DNA of 5,758 nucleotides from Deltaproteobacteria bacterium (GCA_024277485.1 JAJRVA010000236.1:1-5758); one strand, 5' to 3'; counted from the first letter of the stretch, positions 1 through 5,758 are shown. Notes: generated from the letters alone by a model not told the origin. Numbers and translations: made by a program.

Positions 1-43
1 AGGAGCGAGGGTTTAAGGTGGAAGATAGTAGGTAGAAGGTTGT
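1..43. repeat. Imperfect heptamer (AGGNNNN) repeat array, left copy
   Basis: AGG triplets recur every 7 bp: AGGAGCG (1-7), AGGGTTT (8-14), then after a 1-bp slip AGGTGGA (16-22), AGATAGT (23-29), AGGTAGA (30-36) and AGGTTGT (37-43). The last two units reappear in swapped order to the right of rfbC (600-613), and the 12-mer GTAGGTAGAAGG is identical at 28-39 and 605-616. The array ends immediately before the rfbC start codon, and its AGAAGG (34-39) lies 8 nt from the ATG, so one repeat unit doubles as the ribosome binding site. The left part may belong to a larger array cut off by the window edge. The periodicity is read directly from the sequence; any function is unknown. Confidence 0.55.
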
Positions 44-47
44 ACGC

Positions 48-593
48 ATGCATGTTATCACAACGGAAATACCTGATGTTTTCATAGTTGAGCCCAACGT
101 GTTCGGTGATGAACGGGGCTTTTTTTTTGAAAGCTTCAACCAGAAGATATGGCAGAAAAAGACCGGCCTGACACGCCCGTTTGTCCAGCATAATCATTCC
201 CGTTCCGCGCGCAATGTGCTGCGCGGACTGCACTACCAGATACAGCAACCCCAGGGAAAACTGGTCCGGGTGGTCAGCGGGGAGGTTTTTGACGTTGCTG
301 TCGATATCAGGAAGAGTTCACCTACGTTCGGCCGGTGGGCAGGCGTGCATCTCTCGGAAAAAAACAAGATGCAGGTCTGGGTTCCAGAAGGGTTTGCGCA
401 CGGTTTTGTCGTGCTGTCCGAATCTGCCGATTTTCTGTACCTGTCCACGGATTTCTACGCGCCGGAGCACGAGCGCGCCATTCGCTGGAATGATCCTGAA
501 CTGGCCATTGACTGGCCGGTTGACGGTCAGCCTGTTCTGTCGGACAAGGACCGGTCCGCACCCCTGTTACGGGATGCGGAGGTGTTTGTATAG
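48..593 (+). CDS. rfbC: dTDP-4-dehydrorhamnose 3,5-epimerase (RmlC/RfbC)
   Basis: This cytoplasmic cupin enzyme epimerises dTDP-4-keto-6-deoxyglucose at C3 and C5 to dTDP-4-keto-L-rhamnose, the third step of dTDP-L-rhamnose synthesis for O-antigen or other envelope glycans. The 181 residues match the family length (about 180-185) and the whole chain is recognisable. The N-terminus has EIPDVFIVEP and the FGDERGFFFESFNQ segment (19-32). The RGLHYQ motif follows, with the catalytic His62; Lys71 in QGKLVR is the substrate-binding lysine position. The core runs through GEVFDVAVDIR (78-88) and VPEGFAHGF (112-120). Tyr131 and Tyr137 flank the active site, and the DKDRSAPLL end carries Asp168. ATG at 48 is chosen because AGAAGG lies 8 nt upstream and the N-terminus then aligns with the family. 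No other rml gene is visible, so rfbA/B/D may lie left of the window. No terminator with a U-tract is seen downstream. Confidence 0.96.
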   Translation: MHVITTEIPDVFIVEPNVFGDERGFFFESFNQKIWQKKTGLTRPFVQHNHSRSARNVLRGLHYQIQQPQGKLVRVVSGEVFDVAVDIRKSSPTFGRWAGVHLSEKNKMQVWVPEGFAHGFVVLSESADFLYLSTDFYAPEHERAIRWNDPELAIDWPVDGQPVLSDKDRSAPLLRDAEVFV

Positions 594-627
594 GGTGTTA
601 GGTTGTAGGTAGAAGGCGGAAGGATCT
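593..627. repeat. Imperfect heptamer (AGGNNNN) repeat array, right copy
   Basis: Starting at the last base of the rfbC stop codon, the sequence reads as 7-bp units: GGGTGTT (593-599), AGGTTGT (600-606), AGGTAGA (607-613), AGGCGGA (614-620) and AGGATCT (621-627). Two units are identical to units in the array upstream of rfbC. The purine-rich strand is the same as the coding strand of rfbC in both arrays. I infer that the two arrays belong to one dispersed short-tandem-repeat family. Confidence 0.5.
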
Positions 628-714
628 TGCCTTCCTCAGGTAAGCAAATGTCATCTCACAAATAATGTTAACAGCCTTTTCCCGTGCTGCTTTCTGAACT
701 TCCGGCTTTATCAT
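598..714 (-). CDS. Doubtful 38-residue reading frame in the rfbC/nhaD gap
   Basis: An ATG at 714 opens a 38-codon frame beginning MIKPEVQKAAREKAV and ending in TAA at 598-600. Its first bases overlap the stop of another minus-strand frame as ATGA (711-714); that second frame covers at least 714-802 with the Lys/Glu-rich end LEVGHDKVIKK. There is no Shine-Dalgarno, so only coupled translation would be possible, and the upstream frame has no ATG outside the nhaD coding region. The last ten residues are simply the antisense of the heptamer repeat. I recognise no family. It could be a remnant of a small gene or chance; the latter is more likely. Confidence 0.15.
   Translation of the reverse strand: MIKPEVQKAAREKAVNIICEMTFAYLRKARSFRLLPTT
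618..635. other. Small hairpin downstream of rfbC
   Basis: GGAAGG (618-623) and CCTTCC (630-635) form a perfect 6-bp inverted repeat with a 6-nt loop, 25 bp after the rfbC stop. Neither strand has a T-tract directly after the stem, so it is not a typical intrinsic terminator. It could stabilise the rfbC 3' end. Part of the stem is made from the last heptamer units, so it may be a by-product of the repeat. Confidence 0.3.
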
Positions 715-802
715 TTTTTAATGACTTTGTCATGACCCACCTCTAACTTTTTCAATCCTTCACTTTTCAAACGTGTCAGGAATTCTCTCTCAGCAGTGGG
801 TG

Positions 803-2236
803 TCAGAACTGGCTGGAATTGACGAGAAAGTGCACATAAATTGATGCCGCATATCCCAGGGCGATAACAGGCATCCACTTGAGGTGGCCGAAAAAGGTGT
901 AATGTCCCCTGGCCTGACCCATCAGGGCAACACCTGCGGCAGAGCCGATGGAGAGAAGACTTCCCCCCACGCCGGCTGTCAGGGTAACCAGCAGCCATTG
1001 TCCCTGGGACATTTCCGGGTACATTGTCAGGACGGCAAACATAACCGGGATATTGTCCACGATGGCGGAAAGAACACCGACCATGACGTTTGCCGAGGTC
1101 GGGCCCCAGTCAATGTACATCACCTTGGACACCAGGGTCAGGTAGCCTATGAATCCCAGGCCGCCAACGCAGAGAATGACCCCGTAGAAAAACAGCAGGG
1201 TATCCCATTCCGCCCTGGCGATTTTGCGGAAGATGTCAAAGGCGACCGGGTCTCCCAGCACCTCCGAGGCCTTTTCCGGGTCATAGTCGTCCCTCTTTAT
1301 GGCATACTTGACATGCGTCTTCTTGAGGTAAAAACCGTAGAACTGCAGATAGGCCAGTCCGGTCATCATCCCGGCCATGGGCGGGAGGCCAAGGAAGTTA
1401 TGAAAACTGACAGCCGTGGCTATGGTCAGTCCAAACAGGGCCATCACGACCTTGGCGCCGCGTTTCATTGTTACATCAACCTCGCAGGCAGGCGGGCTGG
1501 TCCTGGGGACGGCCAGGCTCATGATGGCCGCGGGAATGAGCCAGTTTGCCGCGGAAGGGAGAAAGAGCAGGAAAAAGTCCTGGAAGGCGGCAATGCCCTT
1601 CTGCCAGACCATCAGGGTGGTGATGTCGCCGAACGGACTGAAGGCGCCACCGGCATTGGCCCCCACGACGATGTTGATACAGGCTATGCCGATAAAGCCC
1701 GGCTGGTCTTTTCCGAGAGCCATGACAACGGCGCACATGAGCAGGGCTGTTGTCAGGTTGTCGGCTACCGGGGAGATAAAAAAGGACAGGGCACCGGTGG
1801 CCCAGAAAAGGGTCCGGTAGGACATGCCGGAGCATACCAGTCTCGCCCGTAAGGCCTGGAACACGTTGCGCTCATCCATGGCGTTGATATATGTCATGGC
1901 AACCAGGAGAAACAGCAGGAGTTCGGCATATTCAAGAATATTATGCCGGATTGCCTGTTCCGCGGCATGAGGTATGTCATTGGCGGCATAAACCAGGGCG
2001 ATGCAGGTCCATATAATGCCGGCTGCCAGGATGACGGGCTTTGACTTGCGCAGGTGGGTGAACTCTTCCGCCATGACCAGAAGATATGCAACAACAAAAA
2101 CGGCAAGGGCGAAGTAGCCCGCCGGGTGGCCGGTCAGGTCAAGTGTTTTTTCCCCGCCGCCGGAAGCCCAAACAGGTTCCGCAAGACCGGTAATGAAAAA
2201 AATGGTTAACATCGACAACCTGGACAGGAGATTCAT
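803..2236 (-). CDS. nhaD: Na+/H+ antiporter NhaD
   Basis: This inner-membrane antiporter exports Na+ (or Li+) in exchange for H+, for pH and sodium homeostasis; it belongs to the NhaD family of the ion-transporter (IT) superfamily. From ATG 2236 the protein is 477 residues, normal for NhaD. Residues 1-24 resemble a cleavable signal peptide or first helix (MNLLSRLS, hydrophobic core, VWA before SGGG). About a dozen hydrophobic segments follow. Family signatures are SPVADN (155-160), NAGGAFSPFGDITT (194-207), EWDTLLFF (343-350) and SAIVDNIP (390-397). Ser155, Asp159, Asn160, Asn194, Asp204, Thr206, Thr207, Ser390 and Asn395 appear to match positions I recall as essential in Vibrio cholerae NhaD. 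The frame is open to 2380, which would overlap the upstream exonuclease gene, but that extension is not membrane-like and lacks an RBS. ATG 2236 has AGAAAGG about 10 nt upstream; ATG 2257 is the alternative. Confidence 0.93.
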   Translation of the reverse strand: MNLLSRLSMLTIFFITGLAEPVWASGGGEKTLDLTGHPAGYFALAVFVVAYLLVMAEEFTHLRKSKPVILAAGIIWTCIALVYAANDIPHAAEQAIRHNILEYAELLLFLLVAMTYINAMDERNVFQALRARLVCSGMSYRTLFWATGALSFFISPVADNLTTALLMCAVVMALGKDQPGFIGIACINIVVGANAGGAFSPFGDITTLMVWQKGIAAFQDFFLLFLPSAANWLIPAAIMSLAVPRTSPPACEVDVTMKRGAKVVMALFGLTIATAVSFHNFLGLPPMAGMMTGLAYLQFYGFYLKKTHVKYAIKRDDYDPEKASEVLGDPVAFDIFRKIARAEWDTLLFFYGVILCVGGLGFIGYLTLVSKVMYIDWGPTSANVMVGVLSAIVDNIPVMFAVLTMYPEMSQGQWLLVTLTAGVGGSLLSIGSAAGVALMGQARGHYTFFGHLKWMPVIALGYAASIYVHFLVNSSQF

Positions 2237-2305
2237 TATTTTTCTACCTTTCTTCATGTTGGAGATTCGACTTTTGATCTGCATATTGGCTGGATAAAAA
2301 TTTAA

Positions 2306-2336
2306 ATTATATAACGCAGGGGAGCGGGAATAGCAA
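2306..2336 (-). promoter_or_regulatory. Candidate sigma70-type promoter of nhaD
   Basis: On the minus strand, TTGCTA (2331-2336) and a perfect TATAAT (2306-2311) are separated by 19 bp, inside an AT-rich stretch (2298-2313). Shifting the -10 to TTATAT gives a 17-bp spacer. Transcription would start near 2299, leaving a leader of about 63 nt before the nhaD ATG at 2236. The consensus -10 is good and the spacing is marginal. It would let nhaD be expressed separately from the upstream exonuclease gene. Confidence 0.4.
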
Positions 2337-2348
2337 TGGAATTTGGAT

Positions 2349-2365
2349 GGTGATGTCACGTCACC
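2349..2365. other. Short hairpin between the exonuclease gene and nhaD
   Basis: GGTGA (2349-2353) and TCACC (2361-2365) form a perfect 5-bp stem with a 7-nt loop, which itself contains part of a tandem GTCAC GTCAC (2355-2364). It starts 8 nt beyond the exonuclease stop codon (minus strand). No T-run follows on the minus strand, so intrinsic termination is not supported. It could be an mRNA 3' stabiliser, a protein-binding site upstream of the nhaD promoter, or chance. Confidence 0.25.
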
Positions 2366-2373
2366 CCTATCTT

Positions 2374-4374
2374 TTACCACTCAATCCGGAGAATATTCTC
2401 CAGGGCGTTGGCCCGGGTAATGGTTACCCTGACTGTATCCCCCGGTTCTACTGGAAAAGCGGGGTTGACCGGCAACTCAAAATCAAGCAGGCATGAGGTC
2501 AGGAGAAGGTTGACCCTCCTGGGTCCCCTGTTGATGACCATGGCATTCATCTTTTCTCCCGTAAACTGCTCCAGGTAGCGCACCAACCAGTATCGGCGCC
2601 GCTGTTGCCTGATCATGGCAGCCCTGCGCAGTTTGGTGTTGATGACAGCAACGAAATCCCTGCATGCATCCTCGTTGAAAAGGATGCCTTTGCCGCGAAT
2701 GAGGCTGCTCAACTGGTGCTGCATGACCAGGTCCAGGTATCGCCTGATCGGGGAGGTTATTGTAGTATAGCAGTTCAGCCCTAATCCGCTGTGCTCCTTG
2801 GGGCGTGTCAGGAGTTCTCCCCTTGAGAGGAAGCGGCGCTGCCGGGCGACCTGGAGCAGCCCGTCATTGAGCCCGGTAACGATCCGTTTGCGGGGCGGCG
2901 CCTGGGCGCGGTAGAGGCCCGGCGCCTCCTGGCCGGCAAGGTAATCCGCCGCGATACCGTTGGCCAGGATCATGAGTTCGGCGACCAGCGAACGGGCAGG
3001 GGTGTCCACCGGAGAAAGGGTAACCGATACTTCTCCAGTCTCCGAAAGTTCAATCTGCACATCCGGAACAGGCAGAAAGACGGCGCCTTTGTTCAGGCGG
3101 TCCCGGCGCAATATGCGGCATATTTTATCCAGCAGGAAGATGTCCCTGTCGTCGGCCAGGATCGTATCGGTCTCTTCGTAGGTCAGCCTGCGCTTTACCT
3201 CGATGACGGATGGAACAATTTTCCTTTTCAGGACCTGCCCCTGGGGATCAAGATGGACAAGTATGCTGATGGCCGGCCGTGCCTTGCCGCAGAGAAGACT
3301 GCATACATCCTGGCTCAGTGGTTCAGGGAGCATCGGCACCTGTCCCTCGGGAAAGTAGAGGGAGGTCGCTCGTTCAGCGGCTTCCTGAAACAGGGCATCA
3401 CCCGGGGAAATGACATGGGTTACGTCTGCAATGTGGATGCCGACCAGAAAGCCGTCCTCACGTTCTTCCACGTGCAGGGCATCGTCAAAATCTCTGGTGT
3501 CCGGCCCGTCTATGGTAAACGTTGCGAGATCTCTGAAATCATGGCGCTTCCGGTCTGCCAGGAGCTGTTCAGCCGTGTCCACATGCTTTGCTGCAACACC
3601 TTCAAGAACCTCCGGACTGAACGCAACCGGGTGTCCGGCCCTGAGGAGCGGAATATTTTCATCTTTCTGCCAGATTCCGGCCCGCACAAGGACATGGTAA
3701 CCGTCATGGGGGCCGGTCAGGCCGGCTCTCTTCAGGAGCCGCCGGGCAATATCGTGATGCGGCGAGTCGTTCCCGCGCAGATACGCGTCCTGCAGCCATT
3801 CCAGAACCTGCTCCTGTTCAGGCCAGTCTTCTGCTGAAACCTTTTCTCCGCGCATGATTTTTTGCAGGGCCTCTGCCCCGGCCTCAAGGAGCTTTTCCCT
3901 TGCCTCCTCCTTTTCCCTCTGAAGGCGGATCTGTTCCACCTGTTCTTCGCTGTGGGCAGTTATGCGGCCGTTTTTGAATTTGAAGAAAAAGCGGTCAGCC
4001 ACAACCGCGCGCAGAAAGGCCGCCATCTGGTCATCAGAGACTGTTTCTCCAAAGGTCAATTCGGCAAGAAAGGCAATGGAAAATTCACGCACCGGCTCTG
4101 CAGAGGCAATTTCCCAGACTTCCCGCAGGTCAATGGACTGCGCCAACTGCTGCCGCGTTGCCGATGTCTTTTTCAGGGCCGCCACCTGGTTGTCCCGGCC
4201 GGTGTCAAGGGGGTGGGGTTTTTTCGAGACAAGAATGATTCTCGACCTGGGCAGGTTGAGGTCCCGCCCCCTCTGACCTAACAGGCGGAGTCTTGAGCCG
4301 GTTGCGTCGGTTACGTAAGCACAAAGGAATTTTCCGGCATCAATGTATTCTACCAGGGAGCCAGGTGAAATCAT
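2374..4374 (-). CDS. RNase II/R-family 3'-5' exoribonuclease
   Basis: This is a hydrolytic, processive 3'-5' exoribonuclease of the RNB superfamily, expected to act on mRNA and rRNA in the cytoplasm. The 666 residues are shorter than E. coli RNase R and near RNase II. The N-terminus ([18 protein letters not shown]) is a small beta-barrel-like module as in the cyanobacterial/deltaproteobacterial RNase II-like subgroup, followed by a Lys/Glu-rich helical stretch (about 140-180). The RNB catalytic domain starts near 280. [14 protein letters not shown] supplies all four metal-binding aspartates (289, 295, 297, 298), then HIADVTH (314-320) and [14 protein letters not shown] (540-553) with the catalytic arginine (Arg544). 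A C-terminal S1/OB-like segment covers about 608-666. ATG 4374 is the only possible ATG/GTG/TTG start before an upstream in-frame TAG (4426-4428), but no good Shine-Dalgarno precedes it. It is divergent from era. Whether it acts like RNase II or RNase R cannot be told from the sequence, so no symbol is given. Confidence 0.93.
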   Translation of the reverse strand: MISPGSLVEYIDAGKFLCAYVTDATGSRLRLLGQRGRDLNLPRSRIILVSKKPHPLDTGRDNQVAALKKTSATRQQLAQSIDLREVWEIASAEPVREFSIAFLAELTFGETVSDDQMAAFLRAVVADRFFFKFKNGRITAHSEEQVEQIRLQREKEEAREKLLEAGAEALQKIMRGEKVSAEDWPEQEQVLEWLQDAYLRGNDSPHHDIARRLLKRAGLTGPHDGYHVLVRAGIWQKDENIPLLRAGHPVAFSPEVLEGVAAKHVDTAEQLLADRKRHDFRDLATFTIDGPDTRDFDDALHVEEREDGFLVGIHIADVTHVISPGDALFQEAAERATSLYFPEGQVPMLPEPLSQDVCSLLCGKARPAISILVHLDPQGQVLKRKIVPSVIEVKRRLTYEETDTILADDRDIFLLDKICRILRRDRLNKGAVFLPVPDVQIELSETGEVSVTLSPVDTPARSLVAELMILANGIAADYLAGQEAPGLYRAQAPPRKRIVTGLNDGLLQVARQRRFLSRGELLTRPKEHSGLGLNCYTTITSPIRRYLDLVMQHQLSSLIRGKGILFNEDACRDFVAVINTKLRRAAMIRQQRRRYWLVRYLEQFTGEKMNAMVINRGPRRVNLLLTSCLLDFELPVNPAFPVEPGDTVRVTITRANALENILRIEW

Positions 4375-4389
4375 AAGAACTAAAACCCG

Positions 4390-4439
4390 TTGCAGAGTTG
4401 GGTGGTCGTGATAGACTACACTCCTCTATCAGGTATAAA
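4390..4439 (+). promoter_or_regulatory. Weak candidate promoter elements for era
   Basis: In the 116-bp divergent region two partial sigma70 solutions exist on the plus strand. TTGCAG (4390-4395) is followed after 16 bp by TAGACT (4412-4417). TATAAA (4434-4439) is a better -10 but has no good -35. The inverted repeat at 4409-4431 would overlap the first -10 and sit just upstream of the second. No comparably convincing minus-strand promoter for the exonuclease was found, although ATGACA-type sequence lies near 4450. Confidence 0.2.
4409..4431. promoter_or_regulatory. Perfect inverted repeat, candidate operator
   Basis: TGATAGA (4409-4415) and TCTATCA (4425-4431) are perfect inverted arms separated by a 9-bp spacer, giving a centre-to-centre distance of 16 bp. 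It sits in the only intergenic region shared by the divergent exonuclease and era genes, beside the candidate -10 TATAAA. The geometry suits a dimeric repressor, but a hairpin in a leader RNA is equally possible. No regulator gene is visible in the window. Confidence 0.35.
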
Positions 4440-4490
4440 ACAGTTTGTCATTATTTTCTTGAGACGTTTCTTGTGAGTGATCAGTCTACC

Positions 4491-5408
4491 ATGTATACGG
4501 AGGAGGGCAATGTTTTCCACAGGTCAGGGGTGGTGGCCATTGTCGGGCCGCCCAACGCCGGCAAGTCCACCTTGCTCAATCACTTCCTGGGCCAGAAGAT
4601 AGCCATTGTCACCCCCAAACCGCAGACAACCAGGAACAGGATCCTGGGGGTGCTGACCGGTGACGCATACCAGATCATCCTGCTTGACACCCCTGGCCTG
4701 CATAAGCCGAGGGAACTCCTGAATCGTGAGATGGTCCGTACAGCTCTTGAAACGTTGTCCGAGGCGGATGTTGTCCTTTTTCTGGCGGATTCGTCGGCCG
4801 TTTCCCGGCAAAAAAAGGAGCGGCTGGAGCAGGAGTTTACCGGATACCTTGACCAGGTTCGATGCCCGGTTGTTCTGGCCCTGAATAAAATTGACCGGTT
4901 GAACAAGGAAAAGCTTCTGCCTGTTATCGAGTGGTTCAGCGCCCTCTATCCGTTTGCGGCTGTTGTTCCCATTGCGGCGCTGCATGGGGAGGGGACGGAC
5001 ATGCTTATCCGGGAACTGGTGCAGCTTCTCCCTGCGGGACCGAAATACTATCCTGATGATATCCCCACGGACGCAACCGAACGGTTCATAGCAGCAGAGA
5101 TTATCCGGGAAAAGGTTTTTCTGCTGACCCGGGACGAGGTTCCCTATTCAACGGCAGTGATGATTGACAGCTTCAAGGAATCCGACCCGGGCAGGCCGGT
5201 GGTGATTCACGCGACAATCCTGGTGGAACAGCCTTCGCAGAAGGGCATCATAATCGGCCGCAAGGGCAGCATGCTTGGAGAGATCAGGAAAAAAGCAACA
5301 CGTGACATCGCCGACATGCTTGACCGGCGCGTTTCGCTGCGCCTCTGGGTGAAGGTCAAGAAGAAATGGACCAGGAACGAGCGGATTCTCAAAGAGCTGG
5401 GCCTGTAG
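4491..5408 (+). CDS. era: GTPase Era
   Basis: Era is an essential Ras-like GTPase with a C-terminal KH domain. It binds the 3' end of 16S rRNA and checks 30S subunit maturation. From ATG 4491 it has 305 residues, the usual Era length. G1 is GPPNAGKS (19-26), G2 the TPKPQTTRNR segment (41-50), G3 DTPG followed by LHKP (66-73), G4 NKID (132-135) and G5 the degenerate PIAAL (160-164). The KH domain follows, with IIGRKGSML (254-262) holding the GxxG loop and the conserved Era tail LWVKVKKKW near the end. The G1 loop reads PPNAGKS where RPNVGKS is commoner. The frame is open up to 4398, but residues before 4491 are not Era-like. GTG 4473 is an alternative start. The Shine-Dalgarno before 4491 is weak, while a strong one lies inside the gene (4499-4507). 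Era and the divergent exonuclease both act on RNA, which fits a shared setting but does not prove co-regulation. Confidence 0.95.
   Translation: MYTEEGNVFHRSGVVAIVGPPNAGKSTLLNHFLGQKIAIVTPKPQTTRNRILGVLTGDAYQIILLDTPGLHKPRELLNREMVRTALETLSEADVVLFLADSSAVSRQKKERLEQEFTGYLDQVRCPVVLALNKIDRLNKEKLLPVIEWFSALYPFAAVVPIAALHGEGTDMLIRELVQLLPAGPKYYPDDIPTDATERFIAAEIIREKVFLLTRDEVPYSTAVMIDSFKESDPGRPVVIHATILVEQPSQKGIIIGRKGSMLGEIRKKATRDIADMLDRRVSLRLWVKVKKKWTRNERILKELGL
4499..4507 (+). promoter_or_regulatory. Strong Shine-Dalgarno-like sequence inside the era N-terminus
   Basis: GGAGGAGGG is the best ribosome-binding match around the era start, yet it lies 8 bp after the favoured ATG (4491) and encodes Thr-Glu-Glu-Gly. 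The next ATG (4510) is correctly spaced from GGAGG but in the +1 frame relative to Era. In the Era frame no start follows until GTG 4530, which would remove residues just before the P-loop strand. It may be incidental, may cause pausing, or may mark the true start if one base is missing from the T-run at 4513-4516. Confidence 0.4.
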
Positions 5409-5446
5409 AGGAGGGCAGGTGTGAGGTTTGCTCCTGGTCACGCGCA

Positions 5447-5484
5447 GGGTTCCGGGGACAGTATATCTAACCCCTTTTCTTTTT
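5447..5484 (+). terminator. Weak candidate terminator after era
   Basis: GGGTT (5447-5451) can pair with AACCC (5469-5473) around a 17-nt loop, followed closely by TTTTCTTTTT (5475-5484). The T-rich tract 40-75 bp after the era stop is suggestive, but the stem is short and the loop long. The same bases encode the lysine-rich end of the minus-strand transposase, which alone could explain the tract. Confidence 0.22.
5450..5466. repeat. GGGGACAGTATAT motif beside the transposase gene
   Basis: TTCCGGGGACAGTATAT lies directly after the transposase stop codon. From memory, GGGGACAGTATAC-like words flank many REP-associated or IS200-like transposase genes in proteobacteria, so this may be the 3' element end or a recognition sequence. 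The core TTCCGGGGAC recurs inside the gene at 5495-5504, where it encodes part of the RPRKPG tail. The matching copy at the 5' end would lie beyond the window, so the assignment cannot be completed here. Confidence 0.3.
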
Positions 5485-5758
5485 CGGTCCTGGTTTCCGG
5501 GGACGCAAAATCCTGCCCAGGGACTGTTCCATTTTTTCTATAAATCCTGCACTTCCCAACGGACGACCGGTACGCTCATGGAGTTGGAGTTCTTTCAGGT
5601 CCTCCTCGGTGGATAATCTCAAAAAATCTTCCCAGTCAGGAACCAGCTCAAGAAGAGGGGCAACAGACACCAGGTCATCATCCTCTCCCTGGAGGTGCGC
5701 CCTGGCACTGCTCCAGCGGTAATCAGTGGGGCGGCCTGCGATGCCGGCGGCAACTGGG
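5467..5758 (-). CDS. REP-associated tyrosine transposase (Y1/IS200-like), C-terminal part
   Basis: Only the last 96 residues are in the window; the gene runs off the right edge with an open frame to the last base. The visible order is a short PVAAG stretch, DYRWSSARAHL, a DW..FL segment (VPDWEDFL), RTGRPLGS, the helical FIEKMEQSLGR and a basic tail ending RKPGPKKKRG. This pattern is typical of the C-terminus of the TnpA_REP/RAYT family of single-strand DNA transposases, related to IS200/IS605 enzymes and usually domesticated to mobilise short palindromic REP sequences. The HUH motif and catalytic tyrosine lie upstream, outside the window, so activity cannot be judged. An internal GTG (5670) is not the true start because homology continues upstream of it. 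The gene is convergent with era, 58 bp apart. The stop is TAG at 5467-5469. Confidence 0.85.
   Translation of the reverse strand, partial: PVAAGIAGRPTDYRWSSARAHLQGEDDDLVSVAPLLELVPDWEDFLRLSTEEDLKELQLHERTGRPLGSAGFIEKMEQSLGRILRPRKPGPKKKRG

Noticed and set aside
721..733. ATGAC TTT GTCAT hairpin with an adjacent T-run as an rfbC or nhaD terminator
   Set aside because: The T-run lies before the stem on the plus strand and becomes an A-run after it on the minus strand, so it does not make an intrinsic terminator in either direction.
884..1852. 322-codon open frame on the plus strand opposite nhaD
   Set aside because: It is antisense to a clearly real membrane protein with intact motifs. Its translation is Gly/His/Gln-rich without any recognisable domain, as expected from the complement of a hydrophobic gene.
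2237..2373. Possible riboswitch (for example a sodium-responsive leader) ahead of nhaD
   Set aside because: The predicted leader is only about 63 nt, AT-rich, and shows no multi-stem architecture that I can recognise.
3253..3837. 194-codon plus-strand frame opposite the exonuclease gene
   Set aside because: It is a shadow of the RNB domain coding region, with no ribosome binding site and no recognisable family.
4398..4490. N-terminal extension of Era by 31 residues
   Set aside because: The extra residues fall in the intergenic region with candidate promoter elements and the inverted repeat. They are unlike Era N-termini, and the 305-residue form fits the family length.
5428..5616. 62-codon plus-strand frame at the right end
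   Set aside because: It is antisense to the transposase C-terminus, which has recognisable family motifs.
1..5758. CRISPR arrays, tRNA or rRNA genes, defence-system operons
   Set aside because: No regularly spaced long repeats, cloverleaf or rRNA-like sequence, or defence-type protein motifs were seen on either strand.

Overview
The window looks like ordinary chromosomal DNA from a GC-moderate Gram-negative bacterium. A sulfate-reducer-like member of the Desulfobacterota is my best guess. This rests on the flavour of the proteins: a periplasm-targeted NhaD antiporter, a short RNase II-family exonuclease with a 'PGSLVEY' N-terminus, and a REP-associated transposase with a WSSA motif and an RKPGPKKK tail. 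It also rests on the heptameric AGG-repeats between genes. This assignment is inference; no rRNA or taxon-diagnostic marker is present.

Layout from left to right. Positions 1-43 hold an imperfect 7-bp repeat array that also supplies the Shine-Dalgarno of rfbC (48-593, +), a dTDP-4-dehydrorhamnose 3,5-epimerase of nucleotide-sugar/surface-polysaccharide synthesis. A second copy of the heptamer array (600-627) and a small hairpin follow it. The 209-bp convergent gap to the next gene otherwise holds only two short, translationally overlapping reading frames of doubtful reality. On the minus strand follow nhaD (803-2236), a Na+/H+ antiporter, and upstream of it a 666-residue RNase II/R-family 3'-5' exoribonuclease (2374-4374). 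They are separated by 137 bp containing a hairpin and a plausible promoter for nhaD, so nhaD can probably be transcribed on its own. The exonuclease and era (+, start 4491 favoured) are divergently transcribed from a 116-bp intergenic region that carries a perfect 7-bp inverted repeat. Era is the KH-domain GTPase of 16S rRNA/30S maturation. The right edge cuts through a minus-strand REP-associated (IS200-like, Y1) transposase, of which only the C-terminal 96 residues are visible. It is convergent with era and has a GGGGACAG-type motif just beyond its stop.

Functionally the window is mostly housekeeping. Two RNA-metabolism genes (exonuclease and era) sit back to back, beside one ion-homeostasis gene, one cell-envelope sugar gene and one mobile-element-derived gene. 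I see no defence system, CRISPR array, tRNA, rRNA or convincing new multi-gene system. The items most worth a second look are the heptamer arrays on both sides of rfbC, the inverted repeat between the divergent genes, the odd start region of era, and the motif adjoining the transposase.
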